Source of the DNA: Methylovirgula sp.
GTDB lineage: Bacteria; Pseudomonadota; Alphaproteobacteria; Rhizobiales; Beijerinckiaceae
NCBI RefSeq assembly: GCF_037200945.1
Contig: NZ_JBBCGP010000001.1
Location: 2,292,501-2,356,500, forward strand
DNA: 64,000 bases
Direction of reading: 5' to 3'
Under the pieces are notes generated by a model. The model saw only the letters and a list, made by a program, of their open reading frames with translations, was not told the DNA's origin and did not search any database. The translations under genes and the position numbers were made by a program. The stretch's first letter is position 1. Every line of letters starts with the position of its first letter. This document shows, piece after piece, positions 19,250-26,687 of the stretch.

Positions 19250-20323
19250 ATGAGCCAAGCGAATCTTCGCCTTGTGGAAGGAACATCCGTGGACAAGACC
19301 AAGGCGCTCGACGCCGCCGTCTCTCAAATCGAGCGCGCGTTTGGCAAAGGCTCGATCATGCGCCTCGGCAAGAGCCCGGTGGTCGAGATCGAGACGATTT
19401 CGACGGGGTCGCTCGGGCTCGATATCGCGCTTGGCGTTGGCGGTCTGCCGCGCGGCCGGGTCGTCGAGATTTATGGCCCGGAATCTTCCGGCAAGACGAC
19501 GCTGACGCTGCATGTCATCGCCGAGGCCCAGAAGGCCGGCGGCGTCTGCGCCTTCATCGATGCCGAACATGCGCTCGATCCGATCTATGCCCGCAAACTT
19601 GGCGTCAATCTCGACGATCTGTTGATCTCGCAGCCCGATACGGGCGAACAGGCGCTTGAAATTACCGATACTCTGGTTCGCTCCGGCTCGGTTGACGTGC
19701 TGGTGATCGATTCGGTTGCCGCCCTCACGCCGCGCGCGGAAATCGACGGCGAGATGGGCGACAGCCAGCCGGGCTTGCAGGCGCGGCTGATGAGCCAGGC
19801 GCTACGCAAGCTCACTGCGTCGATCTCCAAGTCAAAAACGATGGTGATTTTCATCAATCAGATTCGCATGAAGATCGGCGTCATGTACGGCAGCCCGGAG
19901 ACGACGACGGGCGGCAATGCGTTGAAATTCTATGCTTCGGTCCGGCTCGATATCCGCCGCATCGGTTCGATCAAGGAACGCGATGAGGTTGTCGGCAATC
20001 AGACCCGCGTGAAAGTGGTGAAGAACAAGGTCGCGCCGCCCTTCAAACAGGTCGAATTCGACATCATGTATGGGGCAGGTATCTCCAAGGTCGGCGAATT
20101 GATCGACCTCGGCGTCAAGGCCGGTGTTGTCGAGAAATCCGGCGCCTGGTTCTCTTATGACAGTCAGAGACTTGGCCAGGGCCGTGAAAACGGCAAGACA
20201 TTTTTGAAAAATAATCCCGAGATCGCCGCTGAAATCGAATTGGCGATTCGCGAAAATTCCGGCCTGATCGCCGAGCGCATTCTCGATCCCGGCGAAACCG
20301 AAGAGACCGAACTCGAAGGCTGA
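19250..20323 (+). CDS. recA: Recombinase RecA
   Basis: RecA of 357 residues, which forms filaments on single-stranded DNA, drives strand exchange and triggers LexA self-cleavage. Walker A GPESSGKT is at residues 76-83, Walker B is DVLVIDSVAAL, and loop L2 contains GGNALKFYASVRLDIRR. The C terminus is acidic (ETEETELEG), as in most bacteria. The SOS box upstream shows DNA-damage control. alaS follows, the usual rhizobial order. Confidence 0.98.
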   Translation: MSQANLRLVEGTSVDKTKALDAAVSQIERAFGKGSIMRLGKSPVVEIETISTGSLGLDIALGVGGLPRGRVVEIYGPESSGKTTLTLHVIAEAQKAGGVCAFIDAEHALDPIYARKLGVNLDDLLISQPDTGEQALEITDTLVRSGSVDVLVIDSVAALTPRAEIDGEMGDSQPGLQARLMSQALRKLTASISKSKTMVIFINQIRMKIGVMYGSPETTTGGNALKFYASVRLDIRRIGSIKERDEVVGNQTRVKVVKNKVAPPFKQVEFDIMYGAGISKVGELIDLGVKAGVVEKSGAWFSYDSQRLGQGRENGKTFLKNNPEIAAEIELAIRENSGLIAERILDPGETEETELEG

Positions 20324-20417
20324 TCTGCCTCCAGCCTCCTGCATCGACGCCGCGCCGGCGCTCGACAGGGCGGAAGCGGAAAGCTAGAAGACGTGCTCCC
20401 CTTTCCGCCTGGATGGC

Positions 20418-20443
20418 CGCGGCGAATTTTACCGTTCGCCGCG
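20418..20443 (+). promoter_or_regulatory. Hairpin just before alaS
   Basis: A perfect 9-bp inverted repeat, CGCGGCGAA and TTCGCCGCG, with an 8-base loop TTTTACCG. It ends 16 bases before the probable alaS start. There is no T run after it, so a leader element or protein-binding palindrome is more likely than a terminator. Confidence 0.5.
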
Positions 20444-20459
20444 TGCATGGATGCAGATT

Positions 20460-23138
20460 ATGAACGGCGTTAACGAGATCAGGACTGCGTTTCTCGACTA
20501 TTTCGGCCGCCATGGGCATGAGATCGTCGCGTCCTCTTCGCTCGTTCCGCGCAACGACCCGACGTTGATGTTCACCAATGCGGGCATGGTGCAATTCAAG
20601 AACGTCTTCACCGGCATCGAAAAGCGGCCCTATACGCGTGCCGCGACGGCGCAGAAATGCGTTCGCGCCGGCGGCAAGCACAATGATCTCGACAATGTCG
20701 GCTATACCGCGCGCCATCACACGTTCTTTGAAATGCTCGGCAATTTTTCCTTCGGCGATTATTTCAAGGCCGAGGCGATCGAGCTTGCCTACAAACTGAC
20801 GACGCAGGTCTTCGGTCTGCCCAAGGACAAGCTGCTCGTCACCGTCTACCACACTGACGATGAAGCCTTCGATCTTTGGAAGAAGATCGCCGGCTTCCCC
20901 GATTCGAAGATCATCCGCATCCCGACCTCCGATAATTTCTGGTCGATGGGTGACACTGGCCCCTGCGGTCCCTGTTCTGAGATTTTCTACGATCAGGGTG
21001 ACAAGCTTGCCGGTGGTCCACCCGGCAGTCCCGACGAGGATGGCGACCGTTTTCTGGAATTCTGGAATTTGGTCTTCATGCAATATGAGCAGCTCGCGCC
21101 CGGCGAGCGCGTGGGCCTGCCGCGGCCTTCCATCGACACCGGCATGGGGCTTGAGCGTATTGCCGCGCTGTTGCAGGGCGTTCAATCGAATTACGATATC
21201 GATCTTATGCGCGCCCTGGTGCTTGCCGTCGCGCAAGCCACGGGGGTCGATCCGGATGGACCGCAAAAGGCGAGCCATCGTGTCATCGCCGACCATTTGC
21301 GCGCCTCGGCTTTTCTCGTTGCCGATGGCGTTCTGCCGTCGAACGAGGGCCGCGGCTATGTGGTGCGCCGGATCATGCGCCGCGCCATGCGCCATGCGCA
21401 GCTACTTGGCGCCCGCGAGCCGGTGATGTGGCGGCTGGTGCCCGTGTTGGTGCGCGAAATGGGGCAGGCCTATCGAGAGCTCATTCGTGCCGAAGCGCTG
21501 ATTGTCGAGACACTGCGGCTGGAGGAGACGCGCTTTATCAACACATTGGCGCGGGGACTTACGATCCTCGACGAGGAAACGCGCGATCTGCCGAAGGGCG
21601 GCGTGTTGCCCGGCGCGGCGGCTTTCAAGCTTTACGACACCTACGGCTTCCCGCTTGATCTGACGCAGGACGCGTTGCGTGGACTCGGCCTTGGCGTCGA
21701 TGTCGAAGGATTCAACACTGCGATGCAGCAGCAGCGCGCAGACGCGCGCAAGGCCTGGGCGGGCTCGGGCGAGGCTGCGACCGAATCGATCTGGTTTGGG
21801 CTGAAAGAACGTGTCGGCGCGACCGACTTCCTTGGCTATGAAACCGAAAGTGCCGAAGGCGTCATCGTCGCACTGCTCAAGGATGGCCGCGAGGTCGAGC
21901 GGCTGGCGGCTGGCGAAACCGGGCAGGTAATCCTCAATCAGACGCCGTTCTACGGCGAGTCCGGCGGTCAGGTCGGCGACACAGGGTCGATCCGCGCGTC
22001 GAATCTCGGCTTCCGCGTGACCAACACGCACAAGAAGCTCGGCGATCTGTTTGTGCATGACGGCACGGTCGAAAGCGGCCATGCGACCGTCGATCTTTCG
22101 GTCGAGCTTGACGTCGATCACAGCCGCCGCGGTGCCGTGCGCGCCAATCATTCCGCGACGCACCTTCTGCATGAGTCACTGCGTCAGGTCCTCGGCGATC
22201 ACGTCGCGCAAAAGGGCTCGCTCGTCGCGCCGGATCGTCTGCGTTTCGATTTCGCGCACCCAAAGCCCATCTCGGCCGAAGAACTTGCCGAGGTGGAAGA
22301 CATCGCAAATCGAATCGTGCTGCAAAACGCGCAGGTCGAAACGCGGCTGATGGATGTCGATACGGCGATTGAATCCGGCGCCCGGGCTTTGTTCGGTGAA
22401 AAATATGGTGATCAGGTTCGCGTCGTCTCGATGGGCGATCCGCTGGAGACGGCAGACGGCGCTCGCGGCAACGCCGCTTTTTCCATCGAATTGTGCGGCG
22501 GCACGCATGTGCGGCGCACGGGCGACATCGGCCTCATCTCGATCATCGCGGAATCGCCGGTCGCGGCGGGCGTGCGCCGCATCGAGGCGAAGACAGGTCT
22601 CGCCGCGCGCCATCATTTGAACAGCCAGGCGCAACGCTTTCAGGAAATGGCGCATCTGCTCAAGGCGCCTGAGGACGAGGCCGGTGCGCGACTCGCGCAT
22701 GTTCTCGACGAACGGCGCAAGCTCGAACGCGAATTGAGCGATACGCGCAAGCGTCTGGCGATGAGCGGCGGCGCTGCGGAAGCGCCAATTGAGGATGTCG
22801 GCGGCATCAAGTTCTTCCGCAAAGAGGTTTCCGGCGTCGAAATGAAAGATTTGAAATCGCTGGCGGATGAGGCGAAGCAAAGTCTCGGCTCCGGCGTCGT
22901 CGCCATCGTCGGCATCGACGTCGAGGGCAAAGCCGGCGTGGTGGTTGGCGTCACCGATGATCTGACGCCGCGCTTCGATGCGGTGACGCTTGTGCGGGCC
23001 GCGGCCGCGAAGCTAGGCGGCAAGGGTGGGGGCGGTCGCCGTGATCTCGCCCAGGCGGGCGGCCCGGATGGCGGCAGCGCGCAAGCGGCTTTGGCAGCCA
23101 TCGCTGCCGCGTTGCAGCAAACCGCAGACGCCGCGTAA
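20460..23138 (+). CDS. alaS: Alanyl-tRNA synthetase
   Basis: Class II synthetase of 892 residues that charges tRNA-Ala. The N-terminal catalytic domain opens NEIRTAFLDYFGRHGHE, with FTNAGMVQFKNVFTG and the MGDTGPCGPCSEIF segment. The editing domain has the HSATHLLHESL zinc-site histidines and CGGTHVRRTGD; the C-terminal oligomerisation domain ends in a Gly-rich GGKGGGGRRDLAQAGGPDGG. The ATG at 20460 matches the usual alphaproteobacterial start; 20451 is an in-frame alternative. A strong hairpin lies just upstream. Confidence 0.97.
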   Translation: MNGVNEIRTAFLDYFGRHGHEIVASSSLVPRNDPTLMFTNAGMVQFKNVFTGIEKRPYTRAATAQKCVRAGGKHNDLDNVGYTARHHTFFEMLGNFSFGDYFKAEAIELAYKLTTQVFGLPKDKLLVTVYHTDDEAFDLWKKIAGFPDSKIIRIPTSDNFWSMGDTGPCGPCSEIFYDQGDKLAGGPPGSPDEDGDRFLEFWNLVFMQYEQLAPGERVGLPRPSIDTGMGLERIAALLQGVQSNYDIDLMRALVLAVAQATGVDPDGPQKASHRVIADHLRASAFLVADGVLPSNEGRGYVVRRIMRRAMRHAQLLGAREPVMWRLVPVLVREMGQAYRELIRAEALIVETLRLEETRFINTLARGLTILDEETRDLPKGGVLPGAAAFKLYDTYGFPLDLTQDALRGLGLGVDVEGFNTAMQQQRADARKAWAGSGEAATESIWFGLKERVGATDFLGYETESAEGVIVALLKDGREVERLAAGETGQVILNQTPFYGESGGQVGDTGSIRASNLGFRVTNTHKKLGDLFVHDGTVESGHATVDLSVELDVDHSRRGAVRANHSATHLLHESLRQVLGDHVAQKGSLVAPDRLRFDFAHPKPISAEELAEVEDIANRIVLQNAQVETRLMDVDTAIESGARALFGEKYGDQVRVVSMGDPLETADGARGNAAFSIELCGGTHVRRTGDIGLISIIAESPVAAGVRRIEAKTGLAARHHLNSQAQRFQEMAHLLKAPEDEAGARLAHVLDERRKLERELSDTRKRLAMSGGAAEAPIEDVGGIKFFRKEVSGVEMKDLKSLADEAKQSLGSGVVAIVGIDVEGKAGVVVGVTDDLTPRFDAVTLVRAAAAKLGGKGGGGRRDLAQAGGPDGGSAQAALAAIAAALQQTADAA

Positions 23139-23297
23139 CCTTTCGCACGCCACGGCTTATGATCCGGAGCATTGCGGGAACTGCGCGGTGTCGCGAGCCG
23201 TTGAAGCTACGCCTCGGTTTTCAGATTTTCTACCGCATGATCCGCGCGGACCCGGGCTCGGCTTCAGCCGACGCGCGATCGGGCGAGGGAGCGCGCG

Positions 23298-23474
23298 ATG
23301 AATTTCGGCAACATGCTGTATTGGGCTCTGATCTTTCTTGTTATCGCGATCGTCGCCGGTGTGCTCGGCTTCGGCGGCGTCGCGGGCACGGCGTCGGAAG
23401 TCGCTCATGTTCTCTTCTGGATCGCGATCATCCTGTTGATCGTTTCCCTGATCTTTGGCTTGCGGCGGCGATAG
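23298..23474 (+). CDS. DUF1328 small membrane protein (YtjA family)
   Basis: A 58-residue protein with two hydrophobic helices, of the DUF1328 family. It opens NMLYWALIFLVIAIVAGVLGF, has GVAGTASEVAH between the helices and ends in LRRR. Its function is unknown; relatives in other bacteria are often stress-induced inner-membrane proteins. It lies 159 bases after alaS and before the phasin gene. Confidence 0.85.
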   Translation: MNFGNMLYWALIFLVIAIVAGVLGFGGVAGTASEVAHVLFWIAIILLIVSLIFGLRRR

Positions 23475-23533
23475 CCGCCTAACCAAAGTGCTATCGATCT
23501 CCGCTTCGCGATAGGCTAGGCTTCCCAAAAATC

Positions 23534-23558
23534 CTGACGCCGGGACAACCGGCGTCAG
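23534..23558 (+). promoter_or_regulatory. Leader hairpin before phasin gene
   Basis: Perfect 10-bp inverted repeat CTGACGCCGG and CCGGCGTCAG around the loop GACAA. CTAGG and CCTAG on either side could extend the stem. It sits directly before the ribosome site GTGGAGGA of the phasin gene. It may stabilise the message, end transcription from upstream, or affect translation; the sequence does not decide. Confidence 0.45.
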
Positions 23559-23576
23559 CCCTAGTGGAGGACGCCC

Positions 23577-24062
23577 ATGGAAATTCGCGAACCCAGATCG
23601 AAGGCAGGGTCGATCGCCGGCTACTCGCCCGTCAAGTCGCTGCAAGTGCTGGCCGAGGACATCAGTAATATTTCGGCTGCCAACTTCGAGCGCAATAACA
23701 AGCTCCTCCATGATCTGCAGGGTGCGCGCACGCTTGAAGATCTGGTTTCGATCCAGACGAAATTCATGGCTTCCATGTTCGAGGCGTTTAACGAACATGT
23801 GCAGTTGATGGGCGCGCGCATGGCGGAGATGCGCAGCGATATCGCGGATGCCGGTGGAAACGTGACGACCGCACCGCCGGCCGACATCGCTACCAAAACG
23901 GCCTCGGGTCTCAATCACGTGCTCGACGCGGCCAATAATGCAGCGATGGCTAATTTCCAGGCGGGTCAGGAGATCACGCGCTCTGCCTTTGAGGCGGCGG
24001 AAAAGGCCGCGGATGCGATCCGCAATGCCGCACTGAATGCGATACCTAAGAGTGGTGAGTAA
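23577..24062 (+). CDS. Phasin family protein
   Basis: A 161-residue helical protein of the phasin family, which coats polyhydroxyalkanoate granules and stabilises them. The typical phasin stretch LEDLVSIQTKFMASMFEAFNEH is at about residues 60-81, with amphipathic helices before and after and an Ala/Lys-rich end. A GTGGAGGA ribosome site precedes the ATG. No polymer synthase gene is within the window, so it stands alone here. Confidence 0.8.
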   Translation: MEIREPRSKAGSIAGYSPVKSLQVLAEDISNISAANFERNNKLLHDLQGARTLEDLVSIQTKFMASMFEAFNEHVQLMGARMAEMRSDIADAGGNVTTAPPADIATKTASGLNHVLDAANNAAMANFQAGQEITRSAFEAAEKAADAIRNAALNAIPKSGE

Positions 24063-24070
24063 ATGACGCG

Positions 24071-24538
24071 TCAGCGCGCCGTGATCGCGCTGCGCAATGC
24101 GAGCGGATGGGCGACATGATCGAGCTGCTCAAGGCTCGCGCCCGTGCCGCGCACCCGGACGGAACCATAGTCGAGCAGTCGGCCGAGCAAAGGTTGAATG
24201 ACGTCGACCGATTCGACCTTGTCCATGTTCATTTCGACAGTGTAGCGGCGGATGAAGCCTGTCTTGTAAATCACGCGATTTGTCGTCACCGCGATTTCCG
24301 TCATGAAGCTGCGCCACCAGGCGTGAAGCGCGAAAGCGATGGCGATCACGCCAAAAATAAAGGCGAGGCTGAGCGCTGAAAATTTCAGCCCTTGCTGATC
24401 GCCCAGAAAATACAACGCGCCTCCACAAAGTCCGGCGAGCAAAGCAAAGAGAATTGCACGGCTGTAGATGATCCAATGCAGATGCCCGTCGAACAGGACT
24501 TTCTCGTCGGGCTGAAGAATGTGCGCGAGGTAGCTCAT
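24071..24538 (-). CDS. PH domain-containing membrane protein
   Basis: A 155-residue bacterial PH-like (bPH2/YdbS-type) protein. Two hydrophobic helices (about residues 19-60) precede a soluble domain with TEIAVTTNRVIYKTGFIRR and EVAhistidine-free core residues MNMDKVESVDVIQPLLGRLLDYGSV condensed in the family pattern. The ATG at 24538 gives the typical opening YLAHILQPDEKVLF. Function is unknown. It diverges from the moxR gene over a 215-base gap with no recognised gene. Confidence 0.78.
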   Translation of the reverse strand: MSYLAHILQPDEKVLFDGHLHWIIYSRAILFALLAGLCGGALYFLGDQQGLKFSALSLAFIFGVIAIAFALHAWWRSFMTEIAVTTNRVIYKTGFIRRYTVEMNMDKVESVDVIQPLLGRLLDYGSVRVRGTGASLEQLDHVAHPLALRSAITAR

Positions 24539-24753
24539 GCGCCACATTAACTCCACGTTATGTTAGGGGCCAAGCTCCGCGATTTATGGTCGCTCAATTG
24601 CAGGATAAGATCATGACAATAAGGCATTGTCCTGCCACAAATTTCTTTAATCTACGCCGTTCGGCCTCTCTTTGATCACCCACCGTCAGATTGGTGGTCT
24701 TTGCCATCCAAAAGGTCCACAATTATGTTTCCAAGTCCAAGGTGAGATCGCGA

Positions 24754-25755
24754 ATGGCCGAAGCGAATACGACATCTCTCGAAGCCGCTGTATCGCGCGC
24801 GGCGGAAACTGCGCTTGACCGGATCGCGGCTGCGCGCGCCGCATTGGGTGCGGTGATCTTCGGTCAGCATCAGGTGATCGAGGAAGCGCTTGTGACATTA
24901 CTCGCGGGCGGTCACGGTCTGCTCGTCGGCGTGCCCGGACTTGCAAAGACAAAACTCGTCGAAAGCCTCGGCAAGGTTCTTGGCCTTGATGCGCGCCGCG
25001 TACAGTTCACGCCAGATTTGATGCCGGCCGACATTCTCGGCTCCGAGGTATTGGAAGAGAGTGCCGACAGGCGCCGCAGCTTTCGTTTTGTGCCGGGGCC
25101 GATCTTCGCGCAATTGCTGATGGCCGACGAAATCAATCGCGCCAGCCCGCGCACGCAATCAGCGCTGCTTCAGGCGATGCAGGAACATCATGTCTCCGTC
25201 GCCGGCGAGCGGCATGATCTCCCCAATCCCTTTCACGTTCTCGCGACGCAAAATCCGCTTGAGCAGGAAGGCACCTATCCTTTGCCAGAGGCGCAGCTCG
25301 ATCGCTTCCTGATGCAGATCGATGTGCCTTATCCCGATCGCGCGGCGGAAAAGCAGATTCTCATCGAGACGACAGGCGACAAGGATCAGGAAGCACGCCA
25401 GGCGATGACGACCGACGATCTCCTCACGACGCAACGTCTCGTGCGGCGCCTGCCGGTGGGAGAGCAGGTTGTGGAAGCGATCCTTGATCTCGTTCGCTCC
25501 GCCCGGCCGGGCGAAGGCGACAAGACGCTGACGCAGCATATCGCCTGGGGCCCGGGGCCGCGCGCCGCGCAATCGCTGATGCTTGCGATCCGGGCGCGGG
25601 CACTTGTCGATGGCCGCCTTTCGCCGTCGCTGAGCGATGTCTTGGCTCTCGCTGAGCCGGTGTTGAAGCATCGTATGGCACTGACCTTCGCCGCGCGTGC
25701 CGAGGGCGAGACTATCCCCGGCATCATTGCGAAATTGACTCAGAAGCTGACCTGA
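24754..25755 (+). CDS. MoxR family AAA ATPase
   Basis: A 333-residue MoxR-type AAA+ ATPase, chaperone-like and often working with DUF58/VWA proteins. Walker A GVPGLAKT is at residues 59-66 and Walker B LLMADE at 121-126, followed by NRASPRTQSALLQAMQE and the sensor ATQNPLEQEGTYPLPEAQ. The ATG at 24754 has AAGGTGAG upstream. It heads an operon with DUF58 and DUF4159 genes that start 2 bases and zero bases after their predecessors. Confidence 0.92.
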   Translation: MAEANTTSLEAAVSRAAETALDRIAAARAALGAVIFGQHQVIEEALVTLLAGGHGLLVGVPGLAKTKLVESLGKVLGLDARRVQFTPDLMPADILGSEVLEESADRRRSFRFVPGPIFAQLLMADEINRASPRTQSALLQAMQEHHVSVAGERHDLPNPFHVLATQNPLEQEGTYPLPEAQLDRFLMQIDVPYPDRAAEKQILIETTGDKDQEARQAMTTDDLLTTQRLVRRLPVGEQVVEAILDLVRSARPGEGDKTLTQHIAWGPGPRAAQSLMLAIRARALVDGRLSPSLSDVLALAEPVLKHRMALTFAARAEGETIPGIIAKLTQKLT

Positions 25756-25757
25756 GC

Positions 25758-26687
25758 ATGAGCGATCTGCGCCTGCTTGATCGCGCCGAGCAGCGAGTTT
25801 CCGCTTCCACCGAAGGCGGCGCGCTCGCTTTGGCCGCCAAGCTTCCGAGTCTGATTGTCGCCGCGAAGGAAGTCGCCGCGAGCGTCACGCATGGGATGCA
25901 CGGGCGCCGTCGCGCGGGTATCGGCGAAACATTCTGGCAGTTTCGTCCCTTTGTCGCCGGCGAATCGACGACAGGCATCGATTGGCGCCGGTCGGCGCGC
26001 GACGATCGGATCTATATCCGCGAACGCGAATGGGAAGCGGCGCACAGTGTGGCGATCTGGATCGATCGTTCGCCATCAATGGGTTTCATCTCCAATCTCG
26101 CGCGTCAATCGAAGAGCGACCGCGCGCTCGTCCTCGGCCTCGCAGCGGCCGATCTGCTGGTGCGCGGCGGTGAACGAGTGAGCCTTCTCGGCCTGACGCG
26201 ACCGCTGGCGTCGCGCAGCATCGTCGCGCAATTCGCCGAGGCTATGATCGCTGAAGAACGTGCTGCCGGCTATCAGGCGGCTGAGCTGGCGCCCAATCTC
26301 ATGCTGCCGCCGCGCTCGCATGCGCTGCTGATTTCCGATTTCTTGAGCGAGCCCGCGCAGATCGCCGCGCGTATCAAGGCGCTCGCTGCACGCGGCGCGC
26401 ATGGATATCTGGTGATGATCGCTGATCCCGCCGAAGAGACATTTCCCTTCGCCGGCCACACGGAATTTCTCGACGTTGATTCCTCGTCGCGGCTGCGTGT
26501 CGGGCAGGCGGAGAGTTTCCGCCGCGACTACATCGCCCGTCTCGCCGCGCATCGCGAGGCGATACGGCAGGCCGCGCATCAACTCGGCTGGACGCTTCTG
26601 CTGCATCGGACGGATCGTCCAGCCTCCGAGGCTTTGCTGGCGCTGCGGCTGCGGCTCGATGCTGACATCGCGGGGATGGCGCGCTGA
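25758..26687 (+). CDS. DUF58 domain protein
   Basis: A 309-residue DUF58 protein. The family core is clear: GETFWQFRPFVAGESTTGID followed by WRRSARDDRIYIREREWE, and a VWA-like region that starts SVAIWIDRSPSMGF, where DRSPS resembles a metal-ion adhesion site. These proteins are thought to be clients or partners of MoxR ATPases. It lies 2 bases after moxR, and its stop overlaps the next start. Confidence 0.9.
   Translation: MSDLRLLDRAEQRVSASTEGGALALAAKLPSLIVAAKEVAASVTHGMHGRRRAGIGETFWQFRPFVAGESTTGIDWRRSARDDRIYIREREWEAAHSVAIWIDRSPSMGFISNLARQSKSDRALVLGLAAADLLVRGGERVSLLGLTRPLASRSIVAQFAEAMIAEERAAGYQAAELAPNLMLPPRSHALLISDFLSEPAQIAARIKALAARGAHGYLVMIADPAEETFPFAGHTEFLDVDSSSRLRVGQAESFRRDYIARLAAHREAIRQAAHQLGWTLLLHRTDRPASEALLALRLRLDADIAGMAR

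Noticed and set aside
20115..21395. 426-residue open frame on the minus strand
   Set aside because: It is antisense to recA and alaS, both certain genes, and shows no recognisable domain.
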